Source: Ignavibacteriota bacterium
GTDB taxonomy: Bacteria; Bacteroidota; Ignavibacteria; Tepidaquicellales; Tepidaquicellaceae
Reading direction: 5' to 3'
DNA length: 5,096 nt
NCBI GenBank assembly: GCA_003158365.1
Contig: PMIW01000171.1
Coordinates: 3,173-8,268, forward strand
Position numbers and translations under genes: made by a program. This document shows positions 1 through 4,157 of this stretch, piece by piece (within the stretch, counting starts at the first letter, position 1; every line of letters starts with the position of its first letter). Under the pieces are notes generated by a model that had not been told where the DNA came from, searched no databases, and was given only the letters and a program-made list of their open reading frames with translations.

Positions 1-126
1 GAAATACCGTTTGAAAACCTCGAGAAAGCCATTGAAAAATTATTCGGCAGAAAAGGCGAATCAGTAATTAAAGCAAATAAAGAAGCATTAACGGCAGGTT
101 TGAATTTTACGGAGAAAAACAAATAG
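1..126 (+). CDS. C-terminal fragment, probable 2-oxoacid:ferredoxin oxidoreductase gamma subunit
   Basis: Frame 1 is open from the first base to a TAG stop at 124-126, giving the last 41 residues of a protein whose start lies outside the window. The tail contains AIEKLFGRKGESVIKANKEA followed by LTAGLNF. This resembles the end of stand-alone gamma subunits of pyruvate, 2-oxoglutarate or branched-chain 2-oxoacid:ferredoxin oxidoreductases, where an 'F-G-x-K-G-e-x-v-x-x-N-x-x-A-x-x-A-G' helix ends the polypeptide. These enzymes oxidatively decarboxylate a 2-oxoacid to an acyl-CoA and reduce ferredoxin in the cytoplasm. The pta-ackA genes just downstream fit a pyruvate-type enzyme, but substrate specificity cannot be read from this tail. 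A GC-rich terminator follows, so it is probably the last gene of its operon. The family call rests on a short motif recognised from memory, so it is moderate. Confidence 0.6.
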   Translation, partial: EIPFENLEKAIEKLFGRKGESVIKANKEALTAGLNFTEKNK

Positions 127-152
127 ACTCATCAGATTTATAATTTTATTCT

Positions 153-186
153 AAGCCCGGCTGTTAATTCAACCGGGCTTTTTTTT
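153..186 (+). terminator. Intrinsic terminator after the oxidoreductase fragment
   Basis: AAGCCCGG (153-160) pairs perfectly with CCGGGCTT (173-180) around a 12-base loop, and eight T's run from 179 to 186. This is a classic Rho-independent terminator, starting 26 bp after the upstream stop codon. It separates that gene from the pta-ackA unit. It is the only GC-rich terminator in the window. Confidence 0.92.
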
Positions 187-200
187 ATCAGAATAATTCA

Positions 201-219
201 GATAATTGCTAAAATTATC
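201..219 (+). promoter_or_regulatory. Possible operator dyad upstream of pta
   Basis: GATAATT (201-207) and AATTATC (213-219) form a perfect 7-bp inverted repeat with a 5-base spacer. It lies about 47 bp upstream of the candidate -7 element of the pta promoter, a plausible place for a regulator to bind. There is no T-tract after it, so it is not a terminator. The sequence is very AT-rich, where short dyads arise easily by chance, so this is only a candidate. Confidence 0.25.
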
Positions 220-265
220 AAAATAATGCACAAATTAATTCATATTAAGAGCAGTATATTTTACT

Positions 266-273
266 TATTTTTG
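266..273 (+). promoter_or_regulatory. Probable pta promoter, -7 element
   Basis: TATTTTTG is a perfect match to the TAnnTTTG -7 consensus used by the primary sigma factor of Bacteroidota and relatives. It ends 46 bp before the pta start codon and lies downstream of the preceding terminator, exactly where a pta-ackA promoter is expected. No convincing TTG/TTTG -33 element is visible 19-21 bp upstream; that stretch is AT-only apart from a few G's. Transcription would begin near position 280. Confidence 0.45.
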
Positions 274-307
274 TAGGTTACACGCAAAGTGTTAATGTAT
301 AAATACC

Positions 308-313
308 AGGAGA
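308..313 (+). promoter_or_regulatory. Shine-Dalgarno site of pta
   Basis: AGGAGA sits 6 bases before the ATG at 320 and supports that start over the in-frame ATG at 329, which would be spaced too far away. It is the only clear Shine-Dalgarno sequence in the window: ackA, aqpZ, the DUF454 gene and acs are all preceded by A/T-only or nearly A/T-only leaders. Confidence 0.75.
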
Positions 314-319
314 ACAGTT

Positions 320-1306
320 ATGGCAATAATGGGAAAAATATGGGAAAATGCAAGAAAACTTAACAGGAAAATTGCTCTTCCCGAAGGCAGCGAACCCAGA
401 ACACTTAAAGCTGCTGAAAAAATCACATCGGAAAAACTCGCTGAAGTAATTCTTTTAGGAAATCCCGAAACTATTTTAAACTCAGCAAAAGAATCAGGTG
501 CAAACATTGAAGGCATTACAATAGTAGAGCCTAAATCATCGGATAAATTCGATGAATATGTAAATGCATTTTATGAATTGAGGAAAAACAAAGGAATTAC
601 TTTAGAGAAGGCAAAAGAAATTCTGCTCGATGAAATTTATTTTGCAACGATGATGGTAAAATCCGGTGATGCGCACGGAATGGTCTCGGGTGCAGTTCAT
701 TCAACAGGAGATTTACTCAGGCCTGCACTGCAAATAATAAAAACCGCACCCGGAATTTCTATTGTGTCTAGCTGCTTTGTAATGGAAACAAATTCAAAGG
801 AATTCGGTGAAGACGGTGTACTGGTATTTGCGGATTGTGCGATAAATACAAACCCGAATGCCGAAGAGCTTGCTTCGATAGCGATTGCGACAGCGGCGAC
901 GGCAAAAAGCCTCTGCGGTTTAGAACCGAGGATTGCTATGCTTTCATTTTCTACTAAAGGCAGCGGCAAGCACGAATTCGTGGATAAAGTTGTCGAAGCG
1001 ACTAAAATCGCAAAAGAAAAAGCTCCCGAACTGATGATTGACGGCGAACTTCAGCTCGATGCGGCGATTGTTCAGAAAATTGCATCACTGAAAGCGCCCG
1101 ACAGCGAAGTAGCAGGCAGGGCAAATGTACTTATATTCCCTGATTTGCAATCGGGAAATATCGGCTACAAGCTCGTGCAAAGAATTGCGAAAGCGGAAAC
1201 AATAGGTCCCGTCAGCCAGGGATTTGCAAGACCAATAAATGATTTATCCCGCGGATGCAGCGTGGATGATATAGTTAACGTGGTTGCGATCACTGCAGTG
1301 CAATAA
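320..1306 (+). CDS. pta: Phosphate acetyltransferase (short form)
   Basis: This 328-residue cytoplasmic enzyme converts acetyl-CoA and phosphate to acetyl phosphate and CoA, reversibly. The length matches the short single-domain Pta class, without the N-terminal regulatory domains of the ~700-residue enterobacterial form. Visible landmarks are KIALPEGSEPRTLKAAE (17-33), KSGDAHGMVSGAVHSTGDLL (114-133), VFADCAIN (169-176) and NDLSRGCSVDDIVNVVAIT (307-325). Residues R88, R134, S310, R311 and D317 line up, each one position later, with the substrate-binding and catalytic R87, R133, S309, R310 and D316 of the Methanosarcina thermophila enzyme. The start is fixed by a Shine-Dalgarno site and an in-frame TAA at 293-295. 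Acetate kinase follows after 34 bp with no terminator, so the two are very probably co-transcribed. Phosphate butyryltransferase is a related alternative, but the motifs are those of Pta. Confidence 0.96.
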   Translation: MAIMGKIWENARKLNRKIALPEGSEPRTLKAAEKITSEKLAEVILLGNPETILNSAKESGANIEGITIVEPKSSDKFDEYVNAFYELRKNKGITLEKAKEILLDEIYFATMMVKSGDAHGMVSGAVHSTGDLLRPALQIIKTAPGISIVSSCFVMETNSKEFGEDGVLVFADCAINTNPNAEELASIAIATAATAKSLCGLEPRIAMLSFSTKGSGKHEFVDKVVEATKIAKEKAPELMIDGELQLDAAIVQKIASLKAPDSEVAGRANVLIFPDLQSGNIGYKLVQRIAKAETIGPVSQGFARPINDLSRGCSVDDIVNVVAITAVQ

Positions 1307-1340
1307 TATTATATAAAACTCTTTTAATACAAAATATTTT

Positions 1341-2579
1341 ATGAAAATTTTAGTAATTAATACGGGAAGCTCTTCACTTAAATATCAGCTTCTTGAAATG
1401 GAAAAAGAAAAACTTCTTTCGAAAGGGCTCGTTGAAAGAATCGGCTCGGAAGGCTCTATAGTAAATTACACAATCGGAAATGAAAAAAATAAATTTCAGA
1501 AAGATATATTAAATCATACCGACGCAATAAAGGTAGTTTTCGATATTCTTACAAATCCGGAAACCGGTGTTATAAAAGATATTTCCGAAATCCAGGCAGT
1601 CGGACACAGGGTTGTGCATGCAGGCGAAAGATATTCGGGTTCTGTATTGATTACCGAAGATGTGGTAGATGCACTTGAAGAATGCGCATTCTTCGCTCCG
1701 CTTCATAACCCGGCTAACATCAAAGGAATCAAAGCCTGCCAGCTCGTATTGCCCGATGTTCCAATGGTCGGAGTGTTCGATACGGCGTTTCACCAGACAA
1801 TGCCTGATTATGCTTATATGTATGCATTACCTTATGAAATGTATGTAAAATATAAAATCCGCAGATACGGATTTCACGGAACATCTCACAGGTATGTATC
1901 CCAGGTAGCTAGCCAGCTGCTTGGAAAGAAAGATTCTAAAATAATTACCTGCCACCTCGGCAACGGAGCAAGTATCTGTGCTATAAGAGACGGAATCAGT
2001 ATCGATACCAGCATGGGGCATACCCCCACAGGCGGCCTGATTATGGGTACAAGATGCGGTGATATTGACCCTGCATTGGTTCCTATTCTCGAAAATGTAG
2101 AACATCTGACTGCAAAGCAAATTGACGATGTAATGAATAAAAAATCGGGAATGCTGGGAGTATCGGGTATCAGCAATGATTTCCGTGACCTCGAAGATGC
2201 ACTTCACAACGGAAACCGCAGGGCAAAACTCGCACTCGAAATGTTTGATTACAGGCTGAAGAAATTCATAGGTGAATATGCAATCGTACTCGGCGGACTC
2301 GATGCACTTGTGTTTACAGCGGGTATCGGGGAAAATGACCCTGAAACGAGATATGAAGCCTGCAAGGGAATGGAGTTCATGGGAATCTATCTCGACGAAG
2401 AAAAAAATGCAAAAACAAGAAGCGAACTTGCTGAAATTTCATTGCCAGAGTCTAAAGTAAAAGTTTACGTGATTCCGACAAACGAAGAACTCATGATTGC
2501 CCGCGACACGAAAGAAATAATTGAAAGCATGAAAAAGAATTCAAAAAAACCGGATGATGAGTTGGTAATGAGTAATTAA
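1341..2579 (+). CDS. ackA: Acetate kinase
   Basis: This 412-residue ASKHA-superfamily kinase transfers phosphate from acetyl phosphate to ADP, giving acetate and ATP, and completes the Pta-AckA pathway. Signature 1 is VINTGSSSLKYQ (5-16, with N7). Signature 2 is YGFHGTSHRYVS (176-187). Other expected active-site elements are GHRVVHAGER (88-97, R90), PLHNP (120-124, H122), VFDTAFHQT (145-153, D147), H179, MGTRCGD (235-241, R238), the nucleotide-site segment VFTAGIGEN (324-332) and IPTNEEL (378-384). All catalytic residues known from the Methanosarcina enzyme are present. No Shine-Dalgarno site precedes the ATG, but the canonical N terminus starts exactly there. The C terminus carries a short polar Lys/Asp-rich tail (about 397-409), and the last three residues (MSN) and the stop are encoded by a 7-bp repeat array. 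A second in-frame TAA follows immediately. Confidence 0.97.
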   Translation: MKILVINTGSSSLKYQLLEMEKEKLLSKGLVERIGSEGSIVNYTIGNEKNKFQKDILNHTDAIKVVFDILTNPETGVIKDISEIQAVGHRVVHAGERYSGSVLITEDVVDALEECAFFAPLHNPANIKGIKACQLVLPDVPMVGVFDTAFHQTMPDYAYMYALPYEMYVKYKIRRYGFHGTSHRYVSQVASQLLGKKDSKIITCHLGNGASICAIRDGISIDTSMGHTPTGGLIMGTRCGDIDPALVPILENVEHLTAKQIDDVMNKKSGMLGVSGISNDFRDLEDALHNGNRRAKLALEMFDYRLKKFIGEYAIVLGGLDALVFTAGIGENDPETRYEACKGMEFMGIYLDEEKNAKTRSELAEISLPESKVKVYVIPTNEELMIARDTKEIIESMKKNSKKPDDELVMSN

Positions 2580-2598
2580 TAATTAGTAATTAATAATT
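2567..2598 (+). repeat. Degenerate heptamer tandem array at the ackA 3' end
   Basis: Four consecutive 7-bp units read AATGAGT (2567), AATTAAT (2574), AATTAGT (2581) and AATTAAT (2588), followed by a partial AATT. Bases 2571-2584 and 2585-2598 are identical 14-bp copies. The array encodes the last three residues of ackA and contains its stop (2577-2579). Every unit junction spells TAA, so stops occur in all three frames between 2573 and 2596. The pair AATGAGT-AATTAAT recurs in the palindrome at 2636-2649 and inverted at 2654-2667. Confidence 0.85.
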
Positions 2599-2633
2599 TT
2601 AAAATAAATCTGAGCATAATAAATTAAAATTAT

Positions 2634-2672
2634 AAAATGAGTAATTAATTTAAATTAATTACTCATTTTTTT
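2634..2672 (+). terminator. Perfect 36-bp palindrome with U-tract between convergent genes
   Basis: Bases 2634-2651 and 2652-2669 are perfect 18-bp reverse complements with no spacer, and seven T's run from 2666 to 2672. As RNA this folds into a long, AU-rich hairpin ending in U's, suited to terminate the pta-ackA transcript. In the other direction the hairpin is followed by TTTTATAATTTTAA, so it may also stop the transcript from the - strand aqpZ. Each arm contains the two heptamers AATGAGT-AATTAAT also found at the end of ackA, so it may have arisen by inverted duplication of array units. Confidence 0.75.
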
Positions 2673-2723
2673 ATGTGATTGTTTAATTACCAATAACTTT
2701 TCCTTTTTTACTGTGCTTTTATT

Positions 2724-2751
2724 ATTCGTTATTCAATACTAATTATTCATT
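2724..2751 (-). repeat. Degenerate heptamer tandem array just downstream of aqpZ
   Basis: On the - strand, starting 4 bases after the aqpZ stop codon, four 7-bp units read AATGAAT (2751-2745), AATTAGT (2744-2738), ATTGAAT (2737-2731) and AACGAAT (2730-2724), with a trailing AATAAT. Aligned without gaps to the ackA array, 24 of the first 32 bases agree. The two arrays therefore face each other as an imperfect inverted repeat around the palindromic terminator. The rest of the 176-bp spacer contains AT-rich sequence and a further inverted GTAATTAA octamer (2683-2690), with no gene visible. Confidence 0.7.
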
Positions 2752-2755
2752 AAAT

Positions 2756-3448
2756 TCATTCTTTCCCAAAAAAGATTTTCCATTTTATAGCTCCGATAAT
2801 TCCCCCGACAATCGGTGCAACTATAAAGACCCACAATTGTGCCAGTGCATCGCCACCCACAAATAAAGCAGGACCTATGCTCCTTGCGGGGTTTACGGAT
2901 GTCCCGGTAATAGGAATAACGACGATATGTATAAGAAATAATGATAACCCGATTGCAATTCCCGCAAATCCTGACGGTGCATTTTTATGCGTGGAGCCTA
3001 AAATTACAAAAAGGAATATGGCAGTAAAAACAACCTCAGCTACAATTCCCGAAATCATAGAATAATTTCCGGGAGAGTGAATACCGTAACCGTTTTGCCC
3101 CAATCCGTTAACCGTAACCGAGTATCCTTCGTGTCCGTTAGCAATAATATATAAAATTCCTGCCGCTATTATTGCGCCGATAATCTGGAATATTACATAA
3201 AATAAAGTATCCTTTGCATTAATCTTTCCGATTACGAACATTGAAATTGTAATCGCAGGATTAATATGGCAGCCTGATATCGGTCCTATGGTATATACCA
3301 TAACAAGAACCGATATTCCGAATGCAAATGCAATCCCGAGAAAACCGATATTACCGCCTGCTATAACTGCGCTGCCGCAGCCAACCAGAACTAATACAAA
3401 AGTGCCGAACAGCTCAGCTAAATACTTTGTAAAAGGTTTTATTTCCAT
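2756..3448 (-). CDS. aqpZ: Aquaporin Z-type water channel
   Basis: This 230-residue inner-membrane MIP-family channel conducts water passively and matches the length of Escherichia coli AqpZ. Six membrane helices can be placed near 10-30, 37-56, 83-103, 131-151, 160-180 and 205-224. Two re-entrant half-helices carry the NPA boxes, GCHINPAIT (59-67) and TSVNPARS (183-190). The aromatic/arginine filter residues F43, H174, T183 and R189 fall at the same numbers as in E. coli AqpZ, which marks it as a water channel; glycerol facilitators have Gly/Phe in place of the His/Thr pair. The start is bounded by an in-frame stop 5 codons upstream; the leader is A/T-only with no Shine-Dalgarno site. It follows the DUF454 gene by 65 bp on the same strand and may share its transcript. 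It converges on ackA. The family is certain; physiological role (osmotic adaptation) is inferred. Confidence 0.95.
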   Translation of the reverse strand: MEIKPFTKYLAELFGTFVLVLVGCGSAVIAGGNIGFLGIAFAFGISVLVMVYTIGPISGCHINPAITISMFVIGKINAKDTLFYVIFQIIGAIIAAGILYIIANGHEGYSVTVNGLGQNGYGIHSPGNYSMISGIVAEVVFTAIFLFVILGSTHKNAPSGFAGIAIGLSLFLIHIVVIPITGTSVNPARSIGPALFVGGDALAQLWVFIVAPIVGGIIGAIKWKIFFGKE

Positions 3449-3487
3449 TTTTAAATTTATTTAATTTAAAAAATATTTTAGAAGACC

Positions 3488-3529
3488 ATTCTCTTTATTC
3501 TACAAACTTTTGATTACAGACTACTGACT
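3488..3529 (-). repeat. Degenerate heptamer tandem array at the DUF454 gene 3' end
   Basis: Read on the - strand the units are AGTCAGT (3529-3523), AGTCTGT (3522-3516), AATCAAA (3515-3509), AGTTTGT (3508-3502), AGAATAA (3501-3495) and AGAGAAT (3494-3488). The period is 7 and similarity decays with distance from the gene. The first two units encode the last four residues (V138-L141). The stop codon (3516-3514) spans the junction of units 2 and 3. TAG at the first junction and TAA within unit 5 close the other two frames. The units share the AR-T start of the other two arrays but differ in the centre. Confidence 0.6.
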
Positions 3530-3939
3530 TCAGCTTTTTTGCTTCTATGCATAACAAGGTAAATTGTCATTCCTATTGCAAACAGAAACATTGGGACCCT
3601 TTCCCAGAAAGCGCTCACAAAATATATTGATGAAACAGTTACAGACAACCACAGGAAAGAAATTGCAACTATTTTAGTTCTGATTGGTATGAATTTTTCT
3701 TCAAGGTAATTTTGCAAATGAGGACCGACCCACTTATTATGAATGAGCATTTTGTAAAATTTCTCAGAACTCTTGGCAAAGCATACGGCTGCTAAAATAA
3801 AAAATATTGTTCCGGGGATGACAGGAAGCAATGCTCCGATTATGCCTAATATCACCATTAAAAAACCGAACGTTATCCATAAAATTCTGAGTATCCGGCT
3901 CTCTTTAATATCCAATGCCAATTTAGGTTTGTCTGCCAT
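3514..3939 (-). CDS. YbaN/DUF454-family small membrane protein
   Basis: This 141-residue protein is predicted to sit in the inner membrane. The hallmark of the YbaN/DUF454 family is clear: a glycine/proline-rich first hydrophobic segment (about 17-54, with GIIGALLPVIPGTIFFILA) followed by CFAKSSEKFYKMLIHNKWVG (53-72). The usual 'LPxxPTTPF' core reads LPVIPGTIF here. After a cytoplasmic or periplasmic loop with basic residues, two more hydrophobic segments lie near 88-109 and 114-130, and a basic HRSKK (131-135) ends the membrane part. Function is not established for this family and I assign none. No upstream in-frame ATG is available before the chosen start, and there is no Shine-Dalgarno site. 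It is probably the first gene of a two-gene - strand unit with aqpZ. Its last four residues lie inside a heptamer repeat array. Confidence 0.85.
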   Translation of the reverse strand: MADKPKLALDIKESRILRILWITFGFLMVILGIIGALLPVIPGTIFFILAAVCFAKSSEKFYKMLIHNKWVGPHLQNYLEEKFIPIRTKIVAISFLWLSVTVSSIYFVSAFWERVPMFLFAIGMTIYLVMHRSKKAEVSSL

Positions 3940-4157
3940 TGCATATAAAGTAATACTTAATAATAAAAACTACAATGAGTTAAAATAGAGCAATGAAAAA
4001 TGATTAATAAATAATAAAAGTGTTTTAAATCTATAGAAAATATCTGAATGTAAGATTTTATCCGTTGACTTTTTAAAAACCAATTACGGGAACGGAAATA
4101 ATATAATGTGCTGTTAAGTATTGTAAATACTTTATATAAACTTTTAAATTTATATCT
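3940..4157. other. Divergent intergenic region between the DUF454 gene and acs
   Basis: These 218 bp must contain the promoters of both the DUF454(-aqpZ) unit and acs. They are strongly AT-rich and no gene is visible. No TAnnTTTG element is present on either strand. Visible structure includes a small dyad AAGTA-A-TACTT (3948-3958) next to the DUF454 start, a larger related dyad near acs (4116-4132), an imperfect palindrome TTGACTTTTTAAAAACCAA (4065-4083), and a weak 7-bp-periodic stretch (3992-4019: AATGAAA, AATGATT, AATAAAT, AATAAAA). A TATAAT (4102-4107) has no -35 partner at proper spacing. None of these is strong enough to name a promoter. Confidence 0.7.
4116..4132 (+). promoter_or_regulatory. 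Possible operator dyad upstream of acs
   Basis: AAGTATT (4116-4122) and AATACTT (4126-4132) form a perfect 7-bp inverted repeat around GTA, ending 25 bp before the acs start codon. It has no following T-tract and is too close to the gene for a terminator, so a regulator-binding site or a 5'-UTR hairpin is possible. The outer half-sites AAGTA/TACTT recur with a 1-base spacer at 3948-3958 by the divergent gene. AT-rich composition makes chance a real alternative. Confidence 0.3.

Noticed and set aside
280..292. ACAC-GCAAA-GTGT hairpin in the pta leader as a riboswitch or attenuator
   Set aside because: Only four base pairs with no extension and no T-tract; too weak to support a regulatory RNA.
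697..969. A 90-codon open frame on the - strand, antisense to pta
   Set aside because: It overlaps the conserved core of Pta and the translation has no family resemblance or start signal.
320..1306. Pta as a phosphate butyryltransferase in a branched-chain acid pathway
   Set aside because: The GMVSGAVHSTGDLLRPALQ and NDLSRGCS motifs and the neighbour's acetate kinase signatures are those of the acetyl enzymes.
1827..2207. A 126-codon open frame on the - strand, antisense to ackA, with two others at 1509-1793 and 1886-2176
   Set aside because: They lie wholly inside a canonical acetate kinase gene, show no recognisable domain, and mutually overlap; they are by-products of the ackA codon pattern.
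2585..2760. Repeat-rich convergent spacer as an insertion-sequence remnant or CRISPR array
   Set aside because: There are no transposase fragments, target duplications, or unique spacers of regular length; the repeats are contiguous degenerate heptamers and a palindrome.
4065..4107. TTGACT (4065-4070) and TATAAT (4102-4107) as a sigma70-type promoter for acs
   Set aside because: The spacing is 31 bp instead of about 17, and no matching partner box lies at the right distance from either element.
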